Shown here: positions 1-7,080 of the stretch, one piece after another | Layout of the letters: the number at the start of each line of letters is the position of its first letter | Numbering within the stretch: position 1 is the first letter of the stretch | Assembly (NCBI GenBank): GCA_023511485.1 | Contig: JAIMBH010000009.1 | Location: forward strand, 1-64,000 | Reading direction: 5' to 3' | DNA: 64,000 nucleotides | Origin: Bacillota bacterium | GTDB taxonomy: Bacteria > Actinomycetota > Aquicultoria > Aquicultorales > Aquicultoraceae | Position numbers and translations under genes: made by a program | The notes under the pieces: model-generated | What the model was told of the DNA's origin: nothing | What the model saw: only the letters and a program-made list of their open reading frames with translations | Database searches by the model: none

Positions 1-491
1 ATTCTTACGGATGTTCTCACTTCAAGGTTGTCGTTTATGATTTGAGAAAACAGCCTGTCTGAAACTATGACAATTCTTTTGGCAATATTTTTTATGTTTT
101 CATCTATTGTGATATTTGTACCATTTGTAGCATTTGTAACACCACCAACTTCTAACAAAAGCCATCCAAGGTTTATTGGCTGTTTGGGTACTTCTCCATT
201 ATCCCATTTAATTATATAAGCCTTATCATCTTTCCCTGCCTCTTCAGGTATTTCTACAGCCGCACCGTTTCCTGCCCCACCATTATTTTTAAACCATTTT
301 TCAAGCAGGCTTCTTGTCATAATCCATACTGTGCCATTTATAGACGCTACAGGAAATAATAAGATTTCTGCGTCATAAAATCTCAGCATACCCTGTTTGC
401 TGTCTGTTCCAAAATATTTTTCAACTTCTTTTATAGCTTCCTCTCTTTTTTTCTTTTTTTCTGTAACGTCCCCAATGTCCCCGATGTCCAT
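1..491 (-). pseudogene. cmr4: cmr4 fragment: type III-B CRISPR RAMP protein, N-terminus missing, C-terminus beyond window
   Basis: Reading the minus strand from about 535 down to the left edge gives one open frame that leaves the window. From about position 480 onward it matches the Cmr4 (Cas7 group) layout: a KYFGTDSKQGMLRFYDAEI stretch, then LLFPVASINGTVWIMT, later INLGWLLLEV, and near the edge RIVIVSDRLFSQI followed by LEVRTSVRI. These correspond to the central strand and the C-terminal RIVxVSD...F...LEVxTRIRI segment of Cmr4, the backbone subunit of the Cmr RNA-targeting complex. The first ~90 residues expected for the family (the glycine-rich start and LPIQRE segment) are absent. Upstream codons match nothing, an in-frame stop lies at 534-536, and the only ATG (489-491) has no ribosome binding site. 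The gene is therefore 5'-truncated close to the IS at 619. cmr5/cmr6 could lie to the left; cmr1-3 are not to the right. The family call rests on motif recall, not a search. Confidence 0.75.
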
Positions 492-618
492 CGAAACAGC
501 TGCCGAGTAAGGCTTTGTGGTTTGGCAACTAATTTATGAAAAACTCTACCGAATAGCTCTGAGTTCAGGTCTGTAAGAATCTTTATTATATGAAAAATGA
601 GAGCTGGCCGGGAAAAAC

Positions 619-641
619 TGGACAGTCCCTTAAGTGATAAA
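619..641 (+). repeat. Left terminal inverted repeat of the IS3 element
   Basis: Outer block TGGACAG and inner block TTAAGTGATAAA separated by 4 nt. The inner block is perfectly inverted at the right end. Confidence 0.8.
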
Positions 642-686
642 TCTGCTCTAAAATGAAGATCAAGTAAGAATTTAAAGGAGCAGAAA

Positions 687-989
687 ATGACAAAACGACC
701 ACGAAGAAATCACACGGCAGCATTCAAAGCCAAAGTGGCTCTTGAGGCACTTAAAGGCGAGCAAACACTAGTGGAACTCTCCCAGAGATTTCAAGTCCAC
801 CAAAACCTAATCACAAAGTGGAAAAAGCAGCTACTTGACAATGCACAAGAAGTATTTGCTGATGGCAGAAGCCAAGAGACACAAGCAGACGTAAAAGAGC
901 TACATGCAAAGATCGGCGAGTTAACTATGGTGAACGATTTTTTATCAACAGCGCTCGGGCGCATAGCAGACCCGAGCGTAAAGAAATGA
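687..989 (+). CDS. IS3-family transposase OrfA
   Basis: This 100-residue protein is the DNA-binding half of an IS3 transposase. Residues ~1-50 form a helix-turn-helix of the HTH_Tnp_1 type (RRNHTAAFKAKVALEALKGE, then LSQRFQVHQNLITKWKKQ). Residues ~65-95 form a leucine-zipper-like helix used for oligomerisation. The start ATG is preceded by AAAGGAG at a good distance. The stop overlaps the orfB start in an ATGA tetranucleotide (986-989), so orfB can be made by translational coupling. Many IS3 elements also make an OrfAB fusion by -1 frameshifting; an A-rich stretch precedes the overlap but no strong A6G slippery site is seen. Confidence 0.93.
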   Translation: MTKRPRRNHTAAFKAKVALEALKGEQTLVELSQRFQVHQNLITKWKKQLLDNAQEVFADGRSQETQADVKELHAKIGELTMVNDFLSTALGRIADPSVKK

Positions 990-1816
990 TCGATAAAGAG
1001 TACGGGCTACCCATAACCAAGCAGTGCAAAATCCTTAAGCTCTCACGATCAAGCATCTACTATGTGCCAGCAGAGGTAAGCGAAAGGGATTTAAAACTCA
1101 TGAGAGAGATCGATGAGATCCACTTAAAGTACCCGTTTTACGGCAGCAGAAGAATTCGCAATGAGCTATGGGACAGGGGCTTTAAAGTTGGCCGGGGACA
1201 TGTAGCCACGTTGATGAAGAAGATGGGTATCGAGGCGCTCTACCCCAAGCCGAGGCTCTCAAAGCCTCATCCAGATCACAAAGTATACCCCTATCTTCTT
1301 AAGGGGCTTGATATCACCGAGGCTAACCACGTGTGGTGCGCAGATATTACCTACTTGCCAATGGCAAAGGGGTTCTGCTATCTGGTGGCCATCATGGACT
1401 GGGCCAGTAGAAAAGTTCTCTCATGGAGGCTCTCAAATACACTTGATGCATCATTTTGCACAGAAGCACTTGAAGAAGCTATTAGTCGCTTTGGAACGCC
1501 ACAGATATTTAATACCGACCAGGGCAGCCAGTTTACATCGGAGGCCTTTACCAGCATATTAATTGAAAATGGAATAAAGATTAGCATGGATGGCAAAGGG
1601 CGCTGGATGGATAACGTCTTTATCGAGCGTCTATGGAGAAACGTCAAATACGAAGAGGTGTATATTAAAGCATACGGATCGATTTCTGAAGCACGAAGAG
1701 AACTTAAGGAATACTTTGAGCTTTACAATCAACGGCGTCGGCATCAAGGTCTTGACGACCTAACGCCGGATGAGGTTTACTTTGCTACATTGAAGCAATT
1801 ACCGGCAGCGGTTTAG
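986..1816 (+). CDS. IS3-family transposase OrfB (DDE integrase core)
   Basis: The 276-residue catalytic half. An N-terminal HTH_21-like region (~35-95, with RRIRNELWDRGF) precedes an rve/DDE core: first Asp in WCADITYLP, second Asp in FNTDQGSQFTS, and the Glu in VFIERLWRNVKYEEVY, seven residues before the conserved Lys. The C-terminal YNQRRRHQGLDDLTPDEVY motif is typical of IS3 OrfB. The length is full and the frame uninterrupted, so the element could be active. It begins inside orfA at the ATGA overlap and ends 10 bp before the inner right terminal repeat. The best reading is the standard IS3 copy-out/paste-in transposase. Confidence 0.95.
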   Translation: MIDKEYGLPITKQCKILKLSRSSIYYVPAEVSERDLKLMREIDEIHLKYPFYGSRRIRNELWDRGFKVGRGHVATLMKKMGIEALYPKPRLSKPHPDHKVYPYLLKGLDITEANHVWCADITYLPMAKGFCYLVAIMDWASRKVLSWRLSNTLDASFCTEALEEAISRFGTPQIFNTDQGSQFTSEAFTSILIENGIKISMDGKGRWMDNVFIERLWRNVKYEEVYIKAYGSISEARRELKEYFELYNQRRRHQGLDDLTPDEVYFATLKQLPAAV

Positions 1817-1825
1817 CTTGAGCGG

Positions 1826-1857
1826 TTTATCACTTAAGAACTGCTTTTATCTGTCCA
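1826..1857 (-). repeat. Right terminal inverted repeat of the IS3 element
   Basis: Inverted copies of the two left-end blocks (TTTATCACTTAA at 1826-1837 and CTGTCCA at 1851-1857), here separated by 13 nt rather than 4 nt. Confidence 0.8.
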
Positions 1858-2037
1858 AAGAAACCCGGTCACCTCAATGTGTTGGCCTGGTATGGTTAAG
1901 CGCAAAGTTACAAAAGCAGAAGTCGAGAGCTATTTACCTGCTGGTAAAAGTGCTAGAATATAGTTTAGCTAACAAATTAGCTAATTTGGACGAAGATATA
2001 TGTAAAATAACTTAAGAGGTATATTTGATGCAAAGGA

Positions 2038-3156
2038 CTGAGTGCCTTCCGTAATGCTCGCCGTGTTGTTATTAAGCTTGGGACGAGCACCATAACAAAA
2101 AGTACTGGTAAGATCGATCATGATCAACTAAAGAACCTGGTAGATCAGATAGCTAAGCTTTATGCAAAAGGATACCAGGTTATTATAGTGTCCTCTGGTG
2201 CAATTGCTGCTGGGGTCGAGGGTCTTGGTTTAAAATCCAGGCCAAGGGATATACCCTCGCTTCAGGCCGCAGCATCTGTTGGACAGGGCTTGCTGATCCA
2301 TGAGTATGCGACTATTTTTAAGGTTCACGGCATTAAAGTTGGCCAGGTATTGCTAACCCAATACGATGTCGTCCAGCGCCAGCAGTATTTGAATTCAAGA
2401 AATGTTTTAAAGACACTCCTTAAACTTGGAATTATACCAATAATAAATGAGAACGACGCAACAGCTGTTGATGAGATCAAGTTTGGCGACAATGATACGC
2501 TAGCTGCATTAGTTGCAAATCTCGTTAAGGCTGATCTTTTGATCCTGCTATCAGATATAGACGGCCTCTACAGCGCCGACCCAAGGTATGTGGACAAAGT
2601 GAACCTTATCTACGAGGTAAAAGATATAACATCTGACATAGAAAAGATCGCCGGTGGTAATGGCAGCCACTTTAGCTCAGGCGGTATGGCAACTAAAATC
2701 CAGGCTGCAAGAATTGCGACATTTGCTCAGGTGGCGATGGTTATTGCCAATGGGCGAAGGGAAAATGTCTTATTGGATATAATGGAACAGAAAAAAGTTG
2801 GCACATTCTTTGCGCCGAGAAAGAAAAAATTAAGTGCACGCAAGCTTTGGATAGCTTTTGGCAAGGCAGCAACAGGTAGCATAACTGTCGATGATGGAGC
2901 AGTAAACGCCCTTGTATTGAGGGGAAAAAGTCTTCTGCCGGCAGGAATCGTTGTAAGTGAGGGTAGTTTCCAAGCAGGCGATGCCGTAGATATAAAGGAT
3001 TTGCAAGGACGTATCTTTGCGAAAGGAATTACCAACTATTCAACAGAAGAGGTTGACCAAATTAAAGGGCTTAAGAGTTCAGAGGTAATGAAAAGATATC
3101 CCGATAGCTTAAGCGAAGAAGTTGTTCATAGAGATTGTTTAGTAATACTACGTTAA
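2038..3156 (+). CDS. proB: Glutamate 5-kinase, start uncertain
   Basis: Catalyses ATP-dependent phosphorylation of glutamate, the first step of proline synthesis. The amino-acid-kinase domain (~1-260) shows VVIKLGTSTIT, IIVSSGAIAAG, INENDATAVDEIKFGDND and LLSDIDGLYSADP. A C-terminal PUA domain (~280-360, with VLRGKSLLPAGIV) follows. Homologous sequence begins by ~2047 (FRNARRVVIKLG), well upstream of the first GTG at 2188, which would delete the nucleotide-binding loop. No ATG/GTG/TTG exists in frame between the upstream TGA (2026-2028) and the core. CTG at 2038 would give 372 residues, the usual length. An ATG at 2028 has a good AAGAGG ribosome binding site but is out of frame and stops after 8 codons, so a 1-nt frameshift or sequencing error near the start is likely. 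Followed 13 bp later by proA. Confidence 0.88.
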   Translation: MSAFRNARRVVIKLGTSTITKSTGKIDHDQLKNLVDQIAKLYAKGYQVIIVSSGAIAAGVEGLGLKSRPRDIPSLQAAASVGQGLLIHEYATIFKVHGIKVGQVLLTQYDVVQRQQYLNSRNVLKTLLKLGIIPIINENDATAVDEIKFGDNDTLAALVANLVKADLLILLSDIDGLYSADPRYVDKVNLIYEVKDITSDIEKIAGGNGSHFSSGGMATKIQAARIATFAQVAMVIANGRRENVLLDIMEQKKVGTFFAPRKKKLSARKLWIAFGKAATGSITVDDGAVNALVLRGKSLLPAGIVVSEGSFQAGDAVDIKDLQGRIFAKGITNYSTEEVDQIKGLKSSEVMKRYPDSLSEEVVHRDCLVILR

Positions 3157-3169
3157 GGAGGCTTACAAC

Positions 3170-4438
3170 ATGGCTACGGCTGAAGATATAAAAGCCGAAG
3201 TAATGGAGATCGGTAGAAAGGCTAAATCGGCCGCCCGGGTAATGGCGACGATGAGTACAGAGAAGAAAAACAATGCGCTAACTAGCATGGCCGAAGCTCT
3301 TATCGCAAATGCTAGTATGATATTGGCCGCTAACGAGAAAGATATGGAGAATGCCACCGCAAGAGGAATTAGCTCATCTCTTATCGATCGGCTGATGCTT
3401 AACTCGATACGAATCAAAGAGATGGCCGAAAGCCTTGATGATGTCGCGGTTCTAACTGACCCAGTCGGTGAGACCATTAAGGGGTGGCGCACACCAAACG
3501 GGCTTGATATACGTATGGTAAGAGTTCCGCTTGGAGTAATCGGTGTTATTTATGAGGCACGGCCAAACGTAACAGTTGAGGCCGCAAGCCTATGCATTAA
3601 GAGCGGAAACGCTATCATCCTAAGAGGTGGCTCAATGGCACAGCACTCCAACCTCGCCTTGACAGAAGTTATATCCAACGCAGCTGCCGAGGCCGGGTTG
3701 CCCAAGGATGCTATCCAGGCGATAACTAATCCGAGCAGGGAAGCCGCTGTTGAGCTTATGAGGCTTGACCACTATGTCGATCTTCTTGTCCCAAGAGGTG
3801 GGCCAGAGCTGATTCACTCCGTGGTGTCAAATGCAACTGTGCCGGTTCTCTGGGCGGGCGCTGGAAACTGCCATGTCTATGTTGATGCGAGCGCAGACCT
3901 TGATATGGCCCAACGAATAGTTGTAAACGCGAAATGCCAGCGGCCAAGTGTCTGCAATGCAGCCGAGACGTTGCTGGTTAACAGCGCTATCGCAGACAAA
4001 TTCTTACCTATGGTTGCCGCAGATTTAAAGGCGCAAGGCGTAACAATGATAGGAGATGAGAGAACACGCCAGTTTGTACCTGAGGCGCAGCCGGCAACCG
4101 AAAAAGACTGGTATACCGAGTATCTTGAGCTTAAGATAGCCATTCGCGTGGTAGACTCAGTGCAGGAAGCGATTGATCATATAAACAAATACGGCACTAT
4201 GCACTCCGAAGCTATAATAACAGAGGATCTTGAATCAGCCCGGAAGTTTACCGAAGAGGTAGATGCGGCTGCAGTCTATGTAAACGCTTCCACGAGGTTT
4301 ACCGATGGCGGGCAATTTGGTTTAGGTGCTGAAATAGGCATAAGTACTCAGAAACTGCATGCTCGTGGTCCTATGGGCTTGACAGCACTGACATCTACAA
4401 AATACGTTATATACGGAACTGGTCAGATAAGGGCTTAG
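3170..4438 (+). CDS. proA: Gamma-glutamyl phosphate reductase
   Basis: NADPH-dependent reduction of glutamyl-5-phosphate to glutamate semialdehyde, the second step of proline synthesis. The 422-residue protein has full family length and the aldehyde-dehydrogenase fold. Visible motifs are VPLGVIGVIYEARPNVT, NAIILRGGS, the catalytic cysteine in RPSVCNAAETLLV, and a C-terminal FTDGGQFGLGAEIGIS plus RGPMGLTALTS. A strong AAGGAGG lies 11 nt before the ATG. It is in an operon with proB, and its stop is 22 bp before a 32-residue membrane peptide gene that also has a strong ribosome binding site. In many related genomes nadD follows proA; here nadD lies 39.6 kb away. Confidence 0.97.
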   Translation: MATAEDIKAEVMEIGRKAKSAARVMATMSTEKKNNALTSMAEALIANASMILAANEKDMENATARGISSSLIDRLMLNSIRIKEMAESLDDVAVLTDPVGETIKGWRTPNGLDIRMVRVPLGVIGVIYEARPNVTVEAASLCIKSGNAIILRGGSMAQHSNLALTEVISNAAAEAGLPKDAIQAITNPSREAAVELMRLDHYVDLLVPRGGPELIHSVVSNATVPVLWAGAGNCHVYVDASADLDMAQRIVVNAKCQRPSVCNAAETLLVNSAIADKFLPMVAADLKAQGVTMIGDERTRQFVPEAQPATEKDWYTEYLELKIAIRVVDSVQEAIDHINKYGTMHSEAIITEDLESARKFTEEVDAAAVYVNASTRFTDGGQFGLGAEIGISTQKLHARGPMGLTALTSTKYVIYGTGQIRA

Positions 4439-4460
4439 AAATTTACGGAGGTAAAATCGA

Positions 4461-4559
4461 ATGACTGCTGAGCAAATTGCCACATTGGTAATATTGGTTA
4501 TAATACTTGCTTTTAGTATTTGGGCTTACAGGCAATCAATAGCTGCGAAGAAAGAATAA
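4461..4559 (+). CDS. Small single-pass membrane peptide (32 aa), unknown function
   Basis: An ATG at 4461 is preceded by GGAGG (4447-4451) at an ideal 9-nt distance and opens a 32-codon frame ending in TAA. The product is a short polar N-terminus (MTAEQ), one hydrophobic helix (IATLVILVIILAFSIWAY), and a basic tail ending AAKKE, so a single membrane span with the positive side inside. It sits between proA and a strong terminator, so it is probably the last cistron of the proBA operon. No family is recognised. The ribosome binding site and terminator placement are the main arguments that it is real. Confidence 0.6.
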   Translation: MTAEQIATLVILVIILAFSIWAYRQSIAAKKE

Positions 4560-4585
4560 TGGGGTAAAAAGCCAAATAAAAAATA

Positions 4586-4618
4586 AAAAATAGGGTGGAG
4601 CTTATCCACCCTATTTTT
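4586..4618. terminator. Bidirectional intrinsic terminator
   Basis: Perfect 14-bp stem (4586-4599 with 4605-4618, loop GCTTA), A-run on the left and T-run on the right. It ends the proBA operon on + and the CBS gene on -. Confidence 0.88.
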
Positions 4619-4684
4619 AGTTACCACATTCAAAACCCCGTAAACCTAGTTTTTTGTCTTTAGAATCTAATCTCTAGTTTCTAG

Positions 4685-5122
4685 TTAGGCTGCCATCTCA
4701 GGACGGCTGGGTTCAGAAACTTCCTCCAATATTTCACCGGCCTTTTCCAAATCCTTTGTGCGCACAGCAATATCGCCAAGCGATACTACTCCTACAAGCA
4801 TACCGTTCTCGTCAAGAACCGGCAGTCTTCTAATCTGGAATTCTTCCATAATATTCTCGGCTTCTTCAACGTCGGTATCCGGGGATACTATATGTAAATC
4901 AGAACTCATTATCTCGCCGATACTACTATTTTCAATATCGCAACCTTCAGCAACACAGCGCACGACAATATCACGATCGGTTACTACGCCAACTAAGGTA
5001 TTGCCGTCCAGGATGGGCATAAAGCCTACGTTTAAATCCCGCATCATCGAAGCTACATCCATAATCGAGTCTGTGACCTGTGCCGCCTCTGGGTTTTGCG
5101 TCATAATTTCCCTTATCTTCAC
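4685..5122 (-). CDS. CBS-domain pair protein
   Basis: A stand-alone Bateman module of 145 residues, consisting of two CBS domains that usually bind adenosine nucleotides and act as energy or redox sensors. CBS1 (~1-60) begins VKIREIMTQNPEAAQV and contains LVGVVTDRDIVVR. CBS2 (~70-125) has IGEIMSSDLHIVSPDTD and RRLPVLDENGMLVGVVSLGDIA. The start is set at GTG (5120-5122), preceded by GGGAGGTGA at a suitable distance; a longer frame starting upstream lacks this. A 14-bp perfect palindrome lies 22 bp upstream. The molecular target is unknown. It is monocistronic and ends at the bidirectional terminator. Confidence 0.9.
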   Translation of the reverse strand: MKIREIMTQNPEAAQVTDSIMDVASMMRDLNVGFMPILDGNTLVGVVTDRDIVVRCVAEGCDIENSSIGEIMSSDLHIVSPDTDVEEAENIMEEFQIRRLPVLDENGMLVGVVSLGDIAVRTKDLEKAGEILEEVSEPSRPEMAA

Positions 5123-5143
5123 TTTATTCACCTCCCAAGTTTG

Positions 5144-5157
5144 CCAACTTAAGTTGG
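5144..5157. promoter_or_regulatory. 14-bp perfect palindrome upstream of the CBS gene
   Basis: CCAACTT followed directly by AAGTTGG, just upstream of the ribosome binding site of the CBS gene. It could be an operator for a dimeric repressor; no known motif is assigned. Confidence 0.4.
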
Positions 5158-5296
5158 ATATTCCCATTTTTGCTAACGAAAAACAGAAAAATGCCGATTA
5201 TAATCGCAGGTAACTGCAGGTAAAAAGCGGAAATAGCTTGATTAAAGAATAGCTTAGCGTTATTATAAGTATCAGGAAAATTATGGGAGGCAACTT

Positions 5297-5785
5297 ATGG
5301 ACGGCACGATATTGTTACTTGGTATTATAATTTTACTGGCGCTTTACGTGCTTGTAAGAAGCTTTTTAAGCTTTATAAGAGATGACTCAAGCAAACAAGA
5401 AGATAAAAAGCAGGCGTCACAGCTACCGCAGACAATGATATCGTCCCAGTTGTCAAAGACGGCGCAAGAGGCCGGAGGCGCTACAAAGACCATTGGCAGG
5501 TCTACAGCAGAGAGCACAACTGAGCCGGCACTGACTCAGGCCAGAACCGAACAGATAAAACCTGAAGCTGGCTCAGAAGAAGCAAAGCCTGCTGCAAGTG
5601 CCAAGAAAGCTTCGAAACCTGCGATGCCTCCCATCAGGACGCAAGGCCCGACAGAGGAACAGAGTGAGCGTATTGAAAAAATAGAGCGTATCCTGGTCGA
5701 AAGTTTCAAAAATAGGTCGCTTAGGGTTGTGCATGGAACAGGCGGCAACGCGGATAATGTAAGAGACATCAATTCTGCAAGCTAG
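5297..5785 (+). CDS. Membrane-anchored hypothetical protein with low-complexity linker
   Basis: A 162-residue protein of unknown function. Residues ~4-28 (ILLLGIIILLALYVLVRSFL) are a membrane anchor. Residues ~35-110 are a low-complexity linker rich in Ala, Lys, Glu, Ser and Thr. The C-terminus (~115-162) is charged and helical (EEQSERIEKIERILVESF) and ends in a Gly/Asn-rich tail. The GGGAGG at 5284 precedes the ATG. A strong terminator follows. The design (anchor, flexible linker, small cytoplasmic coil) suggests a tether or scaffold, but no family is recognised. Confidence 0.7.
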   Translation: MDGTILLLGIIILLALYVLVRSFLSFIRDDSSKQEDKKQASQLPQTMISSQLSKTAQEAGGATKTIGRSTAESTTEPALTQARTEQIKPEAGSEEAKPAASAKKASKPAMPPIRTQGPTEEQSERIEKIERILVESFKNRSLRVVHGTGGNADNVRDINSAS

Positions 5786-5863
5786 CGATCGGAAGTTTAG
5801 GAAGTTTATCTGGTTTATTAAAAGTTAAGAACATGCAAAGCATATTATAGGTGAGCAAGTTGT

Positions 5864-5887
5864 AAGGCTGGAATATTATCCAGCCTT
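5864..5887 (+). terminator. Intrinsic terminator after the 5297-5785 gene
   Basis: Stem AAGGCTGGA / TCCAGCCTT (9 bp), 6-nt loop, followed by a T-run. Confidence 0.85.
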
Positions 5888-6004
5888 TTTGTATATGCGA
5901 ATACGAACGGCCGATTTAATGTGTCGCCGAAATTATCTTTTTCGGGTATATTCAAAACAATCTCCCAAAGTAGTATAGCCCTATCTAGCTCTGGAAGTGG
6001 TTTC

Positions 6005-6943
6005 ATGAAACGCACTGTAGATCGATTTATAGGATGCTTACTAGGACTCGCAATAGGCGATGCTCTTGGTTCCCGTTTGGAAGGGTATGCGCCGGAAGCA
6101 GTAAAGAGGTCAAAAGCAAGTATGGATGAGTTCTTAGACGAGCTTTGGCAATGGAGTCGGGGTAGATGGACCGATGATACAAAGATGGCGGTTGCTCTTG
6201 CCGAGAGCATAGTGGAATCAGGGGGTTTCAATCCTGAGCAGGCTGCAAAAAAGTATCTGGAGTGGTACAGATCGGGGGACCTGAGAGGCATCGGAAATAT
6301 AACCCGCCAAAGTTTGGCCAATCTGGAGAGAGGATCAACCTGGCAGGAGAGCGGGATTAAGGCCGATTGGGCAGCCGGAAACGGAACAGCCATGAGAGTC
6401 GCCCCAATCGGTCTTCTAGATATGAACAACATTGCGAGATTAAGAGAAGATGCGAGGAATGACGCGATAATCACTCACAATAACCACGAGGCAATTAATG
6501 GAAGTATTGCGGTAGCTTATGCTATTGCCCGCATAGTAAAAGATGACATTGATAGCACGAAGTTAATTTACGATGTAGTCGATTTTATTGAGCCCTCAGA
6601 TGTTCTCCTTCGTCTGGAGGAGGCCCAAAAGCTTTTTGAGCAGGGTAGTTTTGCCGACTACGCGCTTAGTGAGCTTGGGACTAGTGGATATGTTGTCGAG
6701 ACGGTTGCAAGCTCATTTTTTTGCTTTATTTCATCGCCTGATAACTTTGAAGGGGCCATCTACAGCGCAATAAGAGGTGGTAATGATACCGACACTATTG
6801 CTGCTATTACAGGAGCTTTATCTGGCGCATACCTGGGCTTTGAAGGGATACCCTTAAAATGGAGAGAGGAAGTTGAAGATGCTTTAAAAATCGAGGCTCT
6901 CGCCACGCGCATCTACGAGATTGCAACAAAAACCGGTTCATAA
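6005..6943 (+). CDS. ADP-ribosylglycohydrolase (DraG/ARH family)
   Basis: Predicted to hydrolyse ADP-ribose from proteins or small ADP-ribosylated substrates. The family's binuclear metal motifs are visible: FIGCLLGLAIGDALGSRLEG near the N-terminus, RWTDDTKMAVALAESI (~60), NGTAMRVAPIGLL (~125), HNNHEAINGSIAVAYA (~160), and RGGNDTDTIAAITGALSGA near the C-terminus. The ATG at 6005 (312 aa) is preferred over a longer frame beginning at 5921, because homology starts right after it (KRTVDRFIGCLLG). The ribosome binding site is weak. No ADP-ribosyltransferase or dinitrogenase reductase gene is seen nearby, so a specific DraG role in nitrogen fixation is not supported. Confidence 0.93.
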   Translation: MKRTVDRFIGCLLGLAIGDALGSRLEGYAPEAVKRSKASMDEFLDELWQWSRGRWTDDTKMAVALAESIVESGGFNPEQAAKKYLEWYRSGDLRGIGNITRQSLANLERGSTWQESGIKADWAAGNGTAMRVAPIGLLDMNNIARLREDARNDAIITHNNHEAINGSIAVAYAIARIVKDDIDSTKLIYDVVDFIEPSDVLLRLEEAQKLFEQGSFADYALSELGTSGYVVETVASSFFCFISSPDNFEGAIYSAIRGGNDTDTIAAITGALSGAYLGFEGIPLKWREEVEDALKIEALATRIYEIATKTGS

Positions 6944-6964
6944 ATCTTTATTTTAGTGCGCAGT

Positions 6965-7008
6965 TTACCAGTGCCGCAGATAAGAGATATTAACCGCGGC
7001 ACTGGTAA
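6965..7008. repeat. 13-bp inverted repeat
   Basis: TTACCAGTGCCGC and its exact inverse (6996-7008) flank an 18-nt loop just after the ADP-ribosylglycohydrolase gene. There is no T-run, so it is either a weak terminator or an RNA-stabilising hairpin. Confidence 0.6.
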
Positions 7009-7040
7009 CTAGTGATTTAAACTGGTAACTGGCGACTTAA
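7001..7040 (+). repeat. Tandem 20-bp repeat, two copies
   Basis: ACTGGTAACTAGTGATTTAA and ACTGGTAACTGGCGACTTAA are adjacent imperfect copies that differ at three positions. Confidence 0.65.
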
Positions 7041-7068
7041 TTAACTTAATTAACTTAATTAACTTAAT
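7036..7068 (+). repeat. 9-bp tandem repeat CTTAATTAA, 3.7 copies
   Basis: Three full copies plus CTTAAT, immediately upstream of the ribosome binding site of the HAD gene. A simple repeat of this kind could vary in copy number by slippage and so alter upstream spacing. Confidence 0.85.
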
Positions 7069-7080
7069 CCGGGGGATTGC

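Larger units (their letters stand above)
619..1857 (+). mobile_element. IS3-family insertion sequence
   Basis: A 1,239-bp element bounded by TGGACAG (619-625) and CTGTCCA (1851-1857), with a second shared inner block TTAAGTGATAAA (630-641, inverted at 1826-1837). It encodes two overlapping transposase frames, orfA and orfB, the standard IS3 layout, and the TG...CA ends fit the family. The spacing between the two terminal-repeat blocks is 4 nt on the left but 13 nt on the right, so the left end seems to have lost about 9 bp. Flanks read AAAC before and AAGA after, so no clear 3-4 bp target duplication is seen. Both transposase frames are intact, so the element looks recent even though its ends are asymmetric. 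Confidence 0.88.

Noticed and set aside
1818-2015. 65-codon frame after the IS
   Set aside because: It overlaps the IS right terminal repeat, has no ribosome binding site and no recognisable domain.
6005-6943. DraG role in nitrogenase control
   Set aside because: No nif, draT or glnB genes in the window, so only the family function is claimed.
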